DNA from: Pseudomonas fildesensis
Lineage (GTDB): Bacteria > Pseudomonadota > Gammaproteobacteria > Pseudomonadales > Pseudomonadaceae
Direction: 5' to 3'
DNA length: 64,000 nt
Assembly: GCF_001050345.1 (NCBI RefSeq)
Contig: NZ_LFMW01000004.1
Coordinates: 372,001 to 436,000 of the forward strand
A program made the position numbers and the translations under genes. Shown one piece after another: positions 17,796 through 27,096 of this stretch; position 1 is the stretch's first letter, and every line of letters starts with the position of its first letter. Below the pieces are notes generated by a model. The model saw nothing but the letters and a program-made list of their open reading frames with translations. It was not told the origin of the DNA and made no database searches.

Positions 17796-20306
17796 TCAAC
17801 AGCCCATCAGCCCCAATGTCTTGGCCTTGGCCACCGCCTGGGTGCGCCGCTCCACGCCCAGCTTGCTGTGAATGCGCCGCGCGTGGGTCTTGACGGTGTG
17901 CAGGGAGATAAACAGCCGATCGGCGATTTCCAGGTTGGAGTTACCCAGGGCGATCAACTGCAGCACTTCGAGTTCGCGCTGGCTCAGGGGGTTTTCCACC
18001 GCGCCTGTCGGTGAGGCCTGCGGTTCCAGGCCCAGCGCGCTCAACAAGCCAGGTGAGCGCAGACGCAACTCGCGGATCGCCTGCTGCACCTGGCAGCGTC
18101 CCGCCAGTTCCAGCCCGGTTTGCAGCGTACGACGGGCCAGGGCCTGGTCGCCCAGTTGCCAGGCCACTTCCCCAAGCACCAGCAGCAATTCGGTTTCCAG
18201 GCACAACATGCCGCGTTGCCGGGTGGTCTCCAGCAATGCATTCAGCCGCGCCAGGGGTTGATCGGCACAGCCCAGCTTCACTTCCGCCAACACCAGCAAA
18301 TATTCAAGGCGCGGGATCAACTCCAGCGTGGCCGGCGGTGCCTGCTTGGCGCCCGGACCACGGAAGTGGCGCAGCACGCGGCGCACCGCTTGCGCCGTCA
18401 AGTCAGCGCGGCCCTGCTGCAACCAGAAGTGCCCGCTGACCAACAGCAGCACCGCGCGGTACACCGTTTCCGGCACCTGGCGCTGCTGCATCAACCGCTC
18501 GGCATCACGTAGCTGGATAAAGGCCTCGGCGTAATCGCCCCGGTTGGCGGCCAGCAGCGCCAGGCCGAGATAGCCGTAGAGCACGCGCTTGTCCTGGCTG
18601 TGCAGGCACATCGTCAACCCCGCTTCGAAACACTCGGCCGCCAGCGCGTCGTGCCCTTGGCGCAATGCCAGATGCCCGCGCCGCAGGGCGATGCGTCCCA
18701 CCAACGGCCCAGCCTTGAGACGTTGCTGGAGCAGCATCGCCTGCACATTTTCCAGCAGGCTCTGCGCCCGATATGGCGCGCCACGCTGCTCCAGCAACTG
18801 CGCGTGATCGAGTTCGAGCAAGGCCTCCAACAGCAGCGAACCGTGGGCGCGAGCCAGGCACAGCGCGTCGCGGTTCAGGGCCTGGGCCACGTCCAGTTCA
18901 CCGCGCAGCAAGGCTTGTTGTGTCAGCCCCGACAAGCACATCAAGCGCGACGTCCACGCGCTGTCCGGCAAGGCTTGCAGCGCTTCGAGGAAATGCTCAC
19001 GGGAGCGTTCGGCCTCGCCCCCCAAGTGCAACAGCCACCCCCATTGCGCCTGCCAGCGCGCCAGCAGGTAACGCTGCGCCGCCGCCGTCGGTTGTGGCGC
19101 AAACCGCGCCAGTTGATCGATGCACAACGCCGCCTGGTCGAAGCGCCCGGCAAACAGCAACGCGGCCGTCACCAGGCCCACCAGTTGCGCCGAGCCGAGC
19201 ATCAGCTCATCGCCATGCTGCTCATGCAGGCGCAACAGCAGCACGGCATTCTGCTGGCGGAACAGGTCTTCAAAACTGAAGTGCTGCAACAGGCTGACCG
19301 CCACTTCGTATTCTTCAGCCAGCAGCGCCTGTTCGAAGGCAGCTTGCCAGTCTTGTTCGGTGGTGAACCATTGGCAGGCGCGGCGATGCCAGGAGCGTTT
19401 GGCCGGCCAGGGTTCATCACGCAGCAAGTGCGCCAGCGGCGGGAACACTTGCAGCCAGTCGGTGGCATCTTCCCAGGGCTGGATAAATGCGCCAAGCACC
19501 TGCAAATCCCGCAGGTATTGATCACCGTCGCCAAAGCCGAACAGGTGCTCGCACAAGCTCGGGTTGAAACGCGGCAAATGCGCCAGTACCAGCCAGGCCT
19601 CAGCCAGTTCGGCGGGCAAGGTGCTGAACAACTCGTGTTGCAGGTAGTCGAGCAAGGTCTTGTCGGGGTGGCCGTCACCCAGCAGGTAGATGCGCACACC
19701 GGCGCACCAACCAGCGCTGAACTGCATGACACGCTCGACGCTGTGCCCGGATGCATGGCTGAGCAGAGCCTGGACTTCATCCACGTTGAACGCCAACTCG
19801 GCACCGCTGCATTCCAACAACTCGTCATCGAGCAGCAGCCGTGGCCAATTGCACGCCGGCCGCCGCCGCGCACCTAGCCACCAGATCAGCGCGGGGCTGC
19901 TGGCGGTGAGCAAGCGGTCGAGCAAGGCGTCCAGTTGGGGCGCAGGAAAGCGGCAAAAATCATCGAGAAACAGCCAGGCCGACACCTGCCAACGGCTCAG
20001 GTCCTGCAGCAGCGCGGCTTCATCGGTAAACGGCAGGCCAAGGTTTTGCGCCAGGCGCTGGCAGAAATCGAGGGGGCTGAGGGCGACGCCATTCAGTGGC
20101 AGCCAATAGACCAGGCAGCCCGCCGGCGCCTGCAACGCGCATTCGGCGAGCAACGCGCTTTTGCCGCTGCCACCCGGCGCGCAGAGCAGCTTGACCCGCA
20201 CCTGCGCCGCCAGCAACGGCGCAGCCAGGCGTGGGCGCAACAGATGGTGGGCGGACAGCCGTGGCATGAATCCAGGACGGTCCAGGCAGCGGGTCATGGC
20301 GGTCAT
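17796..20306 (-). CDS. MalT-like LuxR-family transcriptional regulator (large ATP-binding LuxR, LAL type)
   Basis: This 836-residue regulator has an N-terminal STAND-type NTPase with Walker [16 protein letters not shown] (about 35-50) and [10 protein letters not shown] as the Walker B region. A long helical TPR-like middle follows (about 330-740). The C-terminal LuxR HTH is [49 protein letters not shown] lies 8 bases before the ATG. The architecture matches MalT/AlkS-type activators. The DUF1329 and DUF1302 genes lie upstream on the same strand and resemble sets controlled by such regulators, so it is probably their activator. Inducer unknown. Confidence 0.93.
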   Translation of the reverse strand: MTAMTRCLDRPGFMPRLSAHHLLRPRLAAPLLAAQVRVKLLCAPGGSGKSALLAECALQAPAGCLVYWLPLNGVALSPLDFCQRLAQNLGLPFTDEAALLQDLSRWQVSAWLFLDDFCRFPAPQLDALLDRLLTASSPALIWWLGARRRPACNWPRLLLDDELLECSGAELAFNVDEVQALLSHASGHSVERVMQFSAGWCAGVRIYLLGDGHPDKTLLDYLQHELFSTLPAELAEAWLVLAHLPRFNPSLCEHLFGFGDGDQYLRDLQVLGAFIQPWEDATDWLQVFPPLAHLLRDEPWPAKRSWHRRACQWFTTEQDWQAAFEQALLAEEYEVAVSLLQHFSFEDLFRQQNAVLLLRLHEQHGDELMLGSAQLVGLVTAALLFAGRFDQAALCIDQLARFAPQPTAAAQRYLLARWQAQWGWLLHLGGEAERSREHFLEALQALPDSAWTSRLMCLSGLTQQALLRGELDVAQALNRDALCLARAHGSLLLEALLELDHAQLLEQRGAPYRAQSLLENVQAMLLQQRLKAGPLVGRIALRRGHLALRQGHDALAAECFEAGLTMCLHSQDKRVLYGYLGLALLAANRGDYAEAFIQLRDAERLMQQRQVPETVYRAVLLLVSGHFWLQQGRADLTAQAVRRVLRHFRGPGAKQAPPATLELIPRLEYLLVLAEVKLGCADQPLARLNALLETTRQRGMLCLETELLLVLGEVAWQLGDQALARRTLQTGLELAGRCQVQQAIRELRLRSPGLLSALGLEPQASPTGAVENPLSQRELEVLQLIALGNSNLEIADRLFISLHTVKTHARRIHSKLGVERRTQAVAKAKTLGLMGC

Positions 20307-20420
20307 TGCTGCATCCTGCTTTTTTATTGTTATGCAACCTGACGCCTACCCTAGTCCTGTGGTCGGCGATTGTTGAAGAAGTATTCAGCGGGGTGATTAA
20401 TGACCATGCATAGAACCCAA

Positions 20421-20514
20421 TGTGGCGAGGGCGCTTGCTCCCGCTGGAGTGAGAAGCGCTCCCAGATTCTTAGGGCCGCTTCGCAGCCCAACGGGAGCAA
20501 GCTCCCTCGCCACA
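20421..20514. repeat. REP doublet, TGTGGCGAGGG-GCTTGCTCCC family
   Basis: TGTGGCGAGGGCGCTTGCTCCC on the left and GGGAGCAAGCTCCCTCGCCACA on the right form the outer arms, with GGGCCGCTTCGCAGCCC as a central hairpin. This is a different REP family from that at 5.2 kb. It separates the MalT-like gene from the DUF1329 gene. Confidence 0.88.
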
Positions 20515-20541
20515 GGAAGCTTGCTGCTACACAAGACAGTG

Positions 20542-21900
20542 CTACCGAACGCCCGAGGCCCTCAATGCCGCGGGTGTGTAATCCGCCGCCTTCGCCGCAA
20601 AACCGAACACGAAGCTACTCTTCTCCTCGTTCTTCATACCCAGCGCGATGTAGCGCCCGGCAATGATGTCGTAAAGGGTTTCCACGGTATACGCCGGCAC
20701 CTGATGGTCGTAGTAGAACTGCGCATGCCCTTCGGCGACCCTCCACAGTTGGCCGCGGCCGTCGTAGTGATCCACCAGCGCGACCTGCCAGCTGTCTTCG
20801 TCGATGTACATGTGACGCTTGGCATAGATGTGCCGTTCGCTCGGCTTGACGGTGCCAACCACTTCCCACACCCGGTGCAGCTCATAACGGGTCAGGTCCT
20901 GGTTGATGTGCCCGGCCTTGATGATGTCGTCGTACTTGAGCGATGGCGAATCGAGCTTGTAGCTGTTGTAGGGGATGTACATCTCTTTCTTGCCCACCAG
21001 CTTCCAGTCGTAACGGTCGGGGGCGCCGGAGAACATGTCGAAGTTGTCGGTGGTGCGCAGGCCATCGGACGCGGTGCCAGGGCCGTCATACGACACTTGC
21101 GGCGCACGCCGCACTCGGCGCTGGCCGGCGTTGTAGATCCAGGCCAGGCGTGGTTCCTTCACCTGGTCGAGGGTTTCGTGCACCAGCAGCACGTTGCCCG
21201 CCAGGCGCGCCGGGGCCGTCACCGATTGCTTGAAAAAGCTCAGCACGTTGGCCGCCTTGGCCGGGTCGATATCGGGGATGGCTTGCGGCACCGCCACTTC
21301 TTCTTCGAAGCGGATCGCTGTGTAGCTGCCGTTGGTCTGCGGGGTGGCCTGGATGATGATGCGGCGCAGGTTGCCGCCGTGGTAACGGGTGATGTGGTTC
21401 CACAGCACCTCGACGCCATTCTTCGGAATCGGGAACGCGTAGTAACGGTTGCCGGTGAAATTCTCCAGGCCGTTGCCGTCGTTGATCGCCTTGACGTTCA
21501 GCGCGCTGCGCTTGATCGACTCGTAGATGTCCGGCGGCAGGTTAACGGTGCGGTGGCTCGGGTACACCGGGATCTTGTAGGTCTCGGGGTAGCGCTTGAA
21601 CATCGCCACCTGGCCGTCGGAGAGTTTGTCCTTGTACTTGTCGACCGTCGCGGCGGTGATCACAAACAGCGGTTTTTCATTGGCGAACGGGTCGGCGAGG
21701 AAGCCTTTGCTGTCCACCGCGCCGGCGTTTTTCGGGATACCACCGGTCCAGGCCGGGATCGAACCGTCGGCGTTGCCGGCTTTTTCGGCGCCGACCGGGG
21801 TCAGGCTGGTGCCGAGTTTGGCGGCTTCTTCCGGCGACACTGCCGCCATCACGTGGGCGGCCAGCAGGCTGAGAGCCATCACCGCAATTATCTTACGCAT
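20542..21900 (-). CDS. DUF1329 outer-membrane lipoprotein-sorting-like protein
   Basis: This 452-residue secreted protein starts MRKIIAVMALSLLAAHVMA, a clear signal peptide. The mature part carries the DUF1329 hallmarks: VSPEEAAKLGTSLTPVGAEKAGNADGSIPAWTGG, PYNSYKLDSPSLKYDDIIKAGHINQDLTRYELHRVWEV and RHIYAKRHMYIDEDSWQVALVDHYDGRGQLWRV. The family is thought to have a LolA/LolB-like fold that binds hydrophobic molecules. It follows the DUF1302 gene by 26 bases, and the two almost always co-occur, so they are probably one transport unit for a hydrophobic substrate. Confidence 0.9.
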   Translation of the reverse strand: MRKIIAVMALSLLAAHVMAAVSPEEAAKLGTSLTPVGAEKAGNADGSIPAWTGGIPKNAGAVDSKGFLADPFANEKPLFVITAATVDKYKDKLSDGQVAMFKRYPETYKIPVYPSHRTVNLPPDIYESIKRSALNVKAINDGNGLENFTGNRYYAFPIPKNGVEVLWNHITRYHGGNLRRIIIQATPQTNGSYTAIRFEEEVAVPQAIPDIDPAKAANVLSFFKQSVTAPARLAGNVLLVHETLDQVKEPRLAWIYNAGQRRVRRAPQVSYDGPGTASDGLRTTDNFDMFSGAPDRYDWKLVGKKEMYIPYNSYKLDSPSLKYDDIIKAGHINQDLTRYELHRVWEVVGTVKPSERHIYAKRHMYIDEDSWQVALVDHYDGRGQLWRVAEGHAQFYYDHQVPAYTVETLYDIIAGRYIALGMKNEEKSSFVFGFAAKAADYTPAALRASGVR

Positions 21901-21926
21901 AGAGTGTTGTCCTTCTTTTAGCCAAA

Positions 21927-23717
21927 TCAGAAGTTCACGCCGAAGCTGAGGGCGAGGAAGTCACGGTCGGTCAGGGTGTTGTAGTCGCCGCCAAAAAAGT
22001 CGGTGTAGCTCAGGCTGGCGGTGTAGGTGTTGCGGTAGTCCGCATCGACGCCAACGCTGATGGCCTTGGCGCCCTGGTTGAACAGGCCGTTGGGGCCGTA
22101 GCCGTTGACGTCATGGGACCAGGACAGGTTGGGTTTGAGGTTGATCCCGGCGATCACGTTGTTGTAATCAAGGATCGCCCGCGCGCGGTAGCCCCAGGAA
22201 GTGGACGTGACGAAGCCGTCGGTGTCGCCCTGGAAACCGTACTGCCCGTAGACCGAGTCGCGGCCGTAACGCAGCTTGGTTTTCGCTTCCAGCCCGGCGA
22301 CGTGGACGATGGCCGCTTCACCCACCAGCGTCAGGCGCTCGGCGCCCAGCACCTGGTCGAAGAATTGCGTCATGGTGCTTTGGATCTGGGTGATCTCCTT
22401 GCGGCGATAGCCCGTGTTGTCGGCGCCAAACGAACTGCGGATCGGCGAGGCAGCATTGCCGGCAATCGGGTTGACCAGCGCCAGGGTCAGGTCGGTGGTG
22501 TTGAGTTGCACCGGTGCATTCGGGCGGTAGCTGATTTCCCCGGTCCACGCCGTGCCGGTGGGCAAGGTGGTGGAGAAGCTGGCGCCGAACAGGCGGATGT
22601 CTTCCGGGTACTCCAGGTAATACTGGCCACGGCCGAGCATCGTGCTCTGGGCCAGGCCCGCCCCGGTGCCGGGTGCGATGGCGTTGGCTGCGTTGATGAT
22701 GCGGCCAATGGTGGCCAGATTGGTGTTGGCGGTAATCGTGCCCACGGTCGGGGTGCGGCTGTGGTAGTTCATGAAGTACAGGCCGTACTCGGTGTCGTCG
22801 CCCAGCCAGCGCAAGGCCGCGCCGAACTGGCCGGAATCGCGCGCATCGCGGTCACCGGCACGGCGCACGATCACGCCCTCATTGGTCACGCCAAAGCCCT
22901 GGCCAAAGGCGGCCGCCACCGGTTGCAACGGCCGGATCGCCGGGCTGCCCACCGTGTAGTTGTTGGTGCAACCGTCCGCCGCCACGTCGCCACCAAAGAA
23001 GGTGCCGCAGTTGTCGAGCACGGTCTGGTCCCATTCCAACTGGTAGAACCCTTCCACGGTCAATTGGTTGGTGAGGGTCTGGGAGGCGAACAGCATGTTG
23101 ACCGGAATCAGCCCTTCCTTGATCTCGGCGCCAGGGCGGCGGAAGGCGGACACGTCGATGGGGTTGATGCTGTTAATCGAGTTGCCGATGAAGGTACTTT
23201 CGCCCCAACTGACCACCTGCTTACCGGCACGCACGGTGCCCGGCAGGTCGCCCAGGGAATAGTTGTGATAGACGAAGGCATCGAGGATCTGCGCCCCGCT
23301 GGACTTGGCGCCTTCCTTGCGGTTGTGGTCGCTGATCTGCTTGAACTCGCGGTCTTCGTCCTTGAGCTCGAAGTCGTACCAGTACTTACCGCGCACAAAC
23401 ACACCGGTGTCGCCGTACTTGAGCTCCAGGTCATGCAGCCCCTTGAAGATCTTGGAGAAAGTTTCGCCCTTCTTGAAGTTCTGCCGCCCGTCATCCCCGG
23501 TCGACGCCTGCCCCGTACCGCCGTTGGGAATGCCCACCAGCTTTTTATCGGCGTCGCGCATGCCCCAACTGGCACCGACCGACAGCGAGGAATCGAATTG
23601 CCCTTCGATCTCGCCAATGTTGAATGAAACAGCCTGTGCCTGGGCACAGCAACCCAACGCAACCGCAGCGGCCAGCGCCTGTGGCGTGAAGATGGCGCGC
23701 ATTGTTGTTTTTGTCAT
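21927..23717 (-). CDS. DUF1302 outer-membrane beta-barrel protein
   Basis: The start is taken at MTKTTMRAIF, where a signal peptide (TPQALAAAVALGCCAQAQA) begins; the frame extends 76 codons further upstream with no signal character. The product has 596 residues. The mature protein opens with VSFNIGEIEGQFDSSLSVGASWG and closes with the aromatic-ended SYTDFFGGDYNTLTDRDFLALSFGVNF, typical of an outer-membrane barrel whose last residue is Phe. DUF1302 proteins are found next to DUF1329 in clusters for sterols, terpenoids and other hydrophobic compounds, so an uptake porin role is inferred. Confidence 0.9.
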   Translation of the reverse strand: MTKTTMRAIFTPQALAAAVALGCCAQAQAVSFNIGEIEGQFDSSLSVGASWGMRDADKKLVGIPNGGTGQASTGDDGRQNFKKGETFSKIFKGLHDLELKYGDTGVFVRGKYWYDFELKDEDREFKQISDHNRKEGAKSSGAQILDAFVYHNYSLGDLPGTVRAGKQVVSWGESTFIGNSINSINPIDVSAFRRPGAEIKEGLIPVNMLFASQTLTNQLTVEGFYQLEWDQTVLDNCGTFFGGDVAADGCTNNYTVGSPAIRPLQPVAAAFGQGFGVTNEGVIVRRAGDRDARDSGQFGAALRWLGDDTEYGLYFMNYHSRTPTVGTITANTNLATIGRIINAANAIAPGTGAGLAQSTMLGRGQYYLEYPEDIRLFGASFSTTLPTGTAWTGEISYRPNAPVQLNTTDLTLALVNPIAGNAASPIRSSFGADNTGYRRKEITQIQSTMTQFFDQVLGAERLTLVGEAAIVHVAGLEAKTKLRYGRDSVYGQYGFQGDTDGFVTSTSWGYRARAILDYNNVIAGINLKPNLSWSHDVNGYGPNGLFNQGAKAISVGVDADYRNTYTASLSYTDFFGGDYNTLTDRDFLALSFGVNF

Positions 23718-23884
23718 GCGTCTTCCCCGGTGAGTGACAGAAGGCCCCACCCTACTGCCGCCCATCAGGAGCGATAAGCGCACCAAGGAGGTATTCGTGC
23801 TGTCGCTCGAAAGGATTAACGGGCGCTCCGGCCGGGGTTTGCGAGAAGCCATGGATCGGCTGGATAGAGCGTTATCAGGGCGAC

Positions 23885-24023
23885 TGATTGTTCCCACGCT
23901 CCGCGTGGGAATACAGCCCGTGACGCTCCGCGTCACAACGTACACAGGGCCCGAGTCGTGCGCGCCTGGCGGAACGCGGAGCGTCCCCGGAGGGCGTTAC
24001 CACGCAGAGCGTGGGAACGATCA
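23885..24023. repeat. Long palindromic repeat, GTTCCCACGCTC-CGCGTGGGAA family
   Basis: TGATTGTTCCCACGCTC at the left pairs with GAGCGTGGGAACGATCA at the right. Inside lie further self-complementary blocks (CACGCTCCGCGTGG, GTGACGCTCCGCGTCAC, ACGCGGAGCGTC). A near-identical element occurs at about 33.4 kb. It is a dispersed Pseudomonas intergenic repeat rather than an operator. Confidence 0.85.
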
Positions 24024-24059
24024 TTGCCGTAAGACTGTTGCCGGTTTGGTAACAGTCCT

Positions 24060-24272
24060 TGTCCTGATCCGGTATTACTCATTCCGTTACAAGCGACTAT
24101 TCTTGCCTGGCTTTCAGGGCAAACCGCCCTCTTCCACCTCCCGGGAGAAAAGCCAGATTTGAATAAATTGATCACTGGTATCAATTTTTTAACCGCGTTC
24201 ACTGACGTTGATTTATCGCTCCTTGATCCAACGTCTTACTTCAGCCGCTGCGTTTGCAGCGGCTTTTTTTTG
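24060..24272 (+). ncRNA. Candidate small RNA ending in a Rho-independent terminator
   Basis: No plus-strand gene ends here, yet the plus strand has three successive hairpins. AATTGAT-N7-ATCAATT is followed by Ts (24166-24190). GACGTTG-N18-CAACGTC comes next (about 24203-24234). Last is a strong terminator, GCCGCTGC-GTTT-GCAGCGGC followed by eight Ts (about 24243-24271). That is the layout of an sRNA. I could not fix a promoter or 5' end, so the left limit is a guess. It could instead be the terminator of antisense or read-through transcription. Confidence 0.35.
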
Positions 24273-24277
24273 CCCGA

Positions 24278-24305
24278 AATAAAACAGGGCGCCCTCAGCG
24301 CCCCC
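24278..24305 (-). terminator. Probable terminator of the SDR/hydrolase/aldolase operon
   Basis: Read on the minus strand, GGGCGC-TGAGG-GCGCCC followed by TGTTTTATTT lies about 30 bases past the SDR stop. The T run is imperfect, hence moderate confidence. Confidence 0.6.
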
Positions 24306-24332
24306 TAGTATTCATTGGTATTCAAACAACGA

Positions 24333-25244
24333 TCAGAGGCTGAACTTCTGCAAATTGGCCATCATCTCCTTCAACGCTTCGATAGTGTCCTTGGGGTGAG
24401 CAGCGCCTTCGAAGTCACAAATCTGCTGCCAGTGCGCGGCCACGTCGTCCGGTGAAAAACCGGCTTCGGGGTCAAAGCCCACACCCAGGCTGCGCTCCCA
24501 GCGCGTCTTGCCGATCCAGCCGCCGCCCACTTCAAACAACCCGGAAGTTTCCTGGCAGGCCTCGCTGCCCAGGTACACCACCAGCGGGCTGACCAGCTCC
24601 GGCTTGAGGCGCTCGAACACCTGCGGCGGGATCAGCCCTTCAGTCATGCGCGTGCCGCCGGTGGGGGCGATGGCGTTGACCAGGATGTTGTTCTTGCGCC
24701 CTTCCAGCGCCAGGGTGCGGGTCAGGCCATACAGACCAAGCTTGGCCATGCCGTAGTTGGACTGGCCGAAGTTGCCGTAGATACCCGAGGTGGACGCAGT
24801 AAAAATCACCCGACCGTAACTTTGCTCTCGCAGATGAGGCCAGGCGGCGCGGGTGACTTTGTAGGCGCCTTCGACATGCACGCGGTAAACCAGGTCCCAG
24901 TCGCTGTCGTCCATCTTGTGGAAGGTTTTATCGCGCAGGATGCCTGCGTTGTTGACCACGACGTCGATACGGCCGAAAACATCCAGGGCGTTCTGTACGA
25001 TTTTGTCGCCGTCGGTGACGGAATCATGGTTGGCCTCGGCAATGCCGCCCGCCTCGCGGATCTCAGCCACCACACGGTCGGCGGCCGACGCATTGGCGCC
25101 CTCGCCCTGGGTCGAACCGCCCAAATCATTGACCAGTACCTTGGCCCCGTGTTTGGCAAACAGCAGCGCATGGGCCCGGCCCAACCCGCCGCCGGCACCG
25201 GTGACGATCACGACCTTATCCTGGAACTGCACTGACTCACTCAT
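24333..25244 (-). CDS. Short-chain dehydrogenase, 3-hydroxyacyl-CoA dehydrogenase-like (HSD17B4 N-domain type)
   Basis: This 303-residue SDR starts at MSESVQFQDKVV with GGAG 8 bases upstream. It has the cofactor motif TGAGGGLGRAHA, the D/N pair region VLVNDLGG, NNAG, the catalytic Ser in IFTASTSG and the YGMAK motif (Y/K). The VLVNDLGGSTQGEGANASAADRVVAEIREAGGIA stretch and the extended C-terminus are typical of the dehydrogenase domain of peroxisomal multifunctional protein 2. A role in beta-oxidation-like oxidation of a 3-hydroxyacyl-CoA is therefore likely. It is the last gene of the hydrolase/aldolase group, though a gap of about 170 bases separates it from the hydrolase. Confidence 0.88.
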   Translation of the reverse strand: MSESVQFQDKVVIVTGAGGGLGRAHALLFAKHGAKVLVNDLGGSTQGEGANASAADRVVAEIREAGGIAEANHDSVTDGDKIVQNALDVFGRIDVVVNNAGILRDKTFHKMDDSDWDLVYRVHVEGAYKVTRAAWPHLREQSYGRVIFTASTSGIYGNFGQSNYGMAKLGLYGLTRTLALEGRKNNILVNAIAPTGGTRMTEGLIPPQVFERLKPELVSPLVVYLGSEACQETSGLFEVGGGWIGKTRWERSLGVGFDPEAGFSPDDVAAHWQQICDFEGAAHPKDTIEALKEMMANLQKFSL

Positions 25245-25411
25245 ACCGAACTCCAATGGCGACAATGGGAATGGGCCGAGTGTCAGGCACGAGGGCTTGG
25301 GTCACAATAAATACGGCCAGGGCTGAATGGTGCGCGATAAGGCAGGGGGATGATTGCCACCCCCACTGCAGGGCTAGCCGCCCGCCTCGCTCCTATAGGG
25401 GCGGCCGGCGC

Positions 25412-26314
25412 TCAGGAATAGGCCGCACGCGGTGCCGCGAGCACGATCCGGTCGCGAAAAGCCTGGTAATGCTTGAGCACCTGCACCGGCGCTTCGATCT
25501 GCGGGTAGTGGCCGATATTGGCCAGCAGCACCGTGTCGGCATGGGGCACCAATTGGTGGTAACGCTCGACCATGTGCGCGCCGGAAATCGGGTCGACCTC
25601 ACCGTCAATCACCCGCAGCGGCACTTCGCAACGCTGCATCGCGTCCACCCAACGCTCGCGCAGACGACGGCGCTGAGGGATGTAAGCGATCAATTTATGC
25701 AGGATGCGCGTGCCTTCGTTGCAATTGATCAGGCTCCAGAAGTCATCCAAGGCGCTTTCACTCGGGCGTGTACCGGGGCCGAATATCTGGCTGAAGCTGT
25801 CGGACAACGCATTGCGCCCAAAAGCGCGGCCGATCATCCAGCCCACGGGGCTGAGCAGCAGTTTCTGCACCAGCGCCGTGCGATGGGTTTCGGGGAAGAG
25901 CCCGCCGTTGAGGAACACGCAACTGGCCATCTGGAAGCGACCTTCGTAATGCCGGGCCAGTAATTCCTGGGCGACGCTGTCGCCGTAGTCGTGGGCCAGC
26001 ACATGTACCGGTTGCTGCACGCACAGGTGCTCCAGCAGCGCCTGTTGCAGGTCGGCTTGTTCCAGCAGGCAATAGCCGTGGTCCAACGGCTTGGCCGAAT
26101 CGCCAAACCCGAGCATGTCGCAAGCGATCACCAGGTTGCGCTGGGCCAGGGGTTGCCACAGGTAATGCCAGTCCCAACTGGCCGTGGGAAAGCCATGGAT
26201 CAACAGCAGCGGCTCGCCCTGCCCGGCCACCCAGTAGCGAATGGTGCGGCCACGAAAGACGAAGCTCTGGCTGCGCTTGCGCCAGGCACTGAGCGGGATC
26301 TCGGTGAGTGGCAT
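25412..26314 (-). CDS. Alpha/beta hydrolase, epoxide hydrolase/haloalkane dehalogenase-like
   Basis: This 300-residue hydrolase has the oxyanion motif HGFPTASWDW and the nucleophile elbow AHDYGDS, in which Asp rather than Ser is the nucleophile, as in epoxide hydrolases and dehalogenases. The acid is Asp in VIDGEVDPISG and the catalytic His is in NIGHYPQIEAP. The substrate is unknown. Its ATG overlaps the stop of the upstream class II aldolase gene by one base (TGATG), so the two are translationally coupled and likely act in one pathway. Confidence 0.88.
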   Translation of the reverse strand: MPLTEIPLSAWRKRSQSFVFRGRTIRYWVAGQGEPLLLIHGFPTASWDWHYLWQPLAQRNLVIACDMLGFGDSAKPLDHGYCLLEQADLQQALLEHLCVQQPVHVLAHDYGDSVAQELLARHYEGRFQMASCVFLNGGLFPETHRTALVQKLLLSPVGWMIGRAFGRNALSDSFSQIFGPGTRPSESALDDFWSLINCNEGTRILHKLIAYIPQRRRLRERWVDAMQRCEVPLRVIDGEVDPISGAHMVERYHQLVPHADTVLLANIGHYPQIEAPVQVLKHYQAFRDRIVLAAPRAAYS

Positions 26315-27096
26315 CAGCTTTTATACCCCGGGTCTTGGAGGTCCAATTTGCGCAACAGCGCCGGCCACGCCAGCGCCCCCCCCATACCTTGGGCGCTCTT
26401 TGTGACAGCCGCCATCATCGCCTTGGCACCGGCAAGAATCGGCGCCTCGATGGCAATCAATTCGGCGCCGCCATTTTGCGCCAGCACTTGGATATCGCAG
26501 GCACGCTGGAAGGTGAACATCATCAGGAAAGTGTCGGCGATGGTGCTGCCGCACGTCAGCAGGCCGTGGTTGTGCAACATCAGAAAATTCTTTTCGCCGA
26601 GGTCGGCCTGCAAGCGGGCTTTTTCCTCGTGGTTCAGCGCCACGCCTTCGTAGGCGTGATAGGCCAGGCTCGACAGCACGAATATCGATTGCTGGCTGAT
26701 CGGCAACACGCCTTGCCTCTGCGCCGCCACCGCGACACCGGCGGCGGTGTGGGTGTGCAGCACGCACACCACGTCGTGGCGTACTTCGTGGATCGCGCTG
26801 TGGATGGTGTAGCCGGCCGGGTTGATTTCGTAGGGGCTGTCCATCAGCTTGTTGCCGGCCTGGTCGACCTTGACCAGACTCGACGCGGTGATCTCGTGGA
26901 ACATCAGCCCGTACGGGTTGATCAGGAAATCATCGGTGCCCGGCACCTTGGCCGAGATATGCGTGAAGATCAGGTCATCCCAGCCATGCATCGCCACCAG
27001 GCGATAGCAGGCAGCGAGGTCGACACGGGCTTGCCATTCGGCAGCGCTGACCTGGGCTTTGACATCCTGTGGCGATAGAACGGGGGCTAGGCTCAC
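26314..27096 (-). CDS. Class II aldolase/adducin family protein
   Basis: This 260-residue protein begins at a GTG preceded by the strong SD AAGGAGGT. The zinc-dependent class II aldolase/adducin fold is shown by RVDLAACYRLVAMHGWDDLIFTHISAKVPG, the metal His pair in VVCVLHTHTAAGVAVAA and the third His in LMLHNHGLLTCGSTIADTFLMMF. Members cleave or epimerise sugar phosphates or act on other hydroxy-acids; this one has no clear subtype. It is the first gene of the aldolase-hydrolase pair. Confidence 0.88.
   Translation of the reverse strand: MSLAPVLSPQDVKAQVSAAEWQARVDLAACYRLVAMHGWDDLIFTHISAKVPGTDDFLINPYGLMFHEITASSLVKVDQAGNKLMDSPYEINPAGYTIHSAIHEVRHDVVCVLHTHTAAGVAVAAQRQGVLPISQQSIFVLSSLAYHAYEGVALNHEEKARLQADLGEKNFLMLHNHGLLTCGSTIADTFLMMFTFQRACDIQVLAQNGGAELIAIEAPILAGAKAMMAAVTKSAQGMGGALAWPALLRKLDLQDPGYKS

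Noticed and set aside
20422..21921. A 499-residue reading frame opposite the DUF1329 gene
   Set aside because: It is a GC-driven antisense shadow. The minus-strand frame has a signal peptide and clear DUF1329 motifs; the plus frame has no family features.
22113..23627. A 504-residue frame opposite the DUF1302 gene
   Set aside because: Antisense shadow of a beta-barrel protein gene with normal codon bias on the minus strand.
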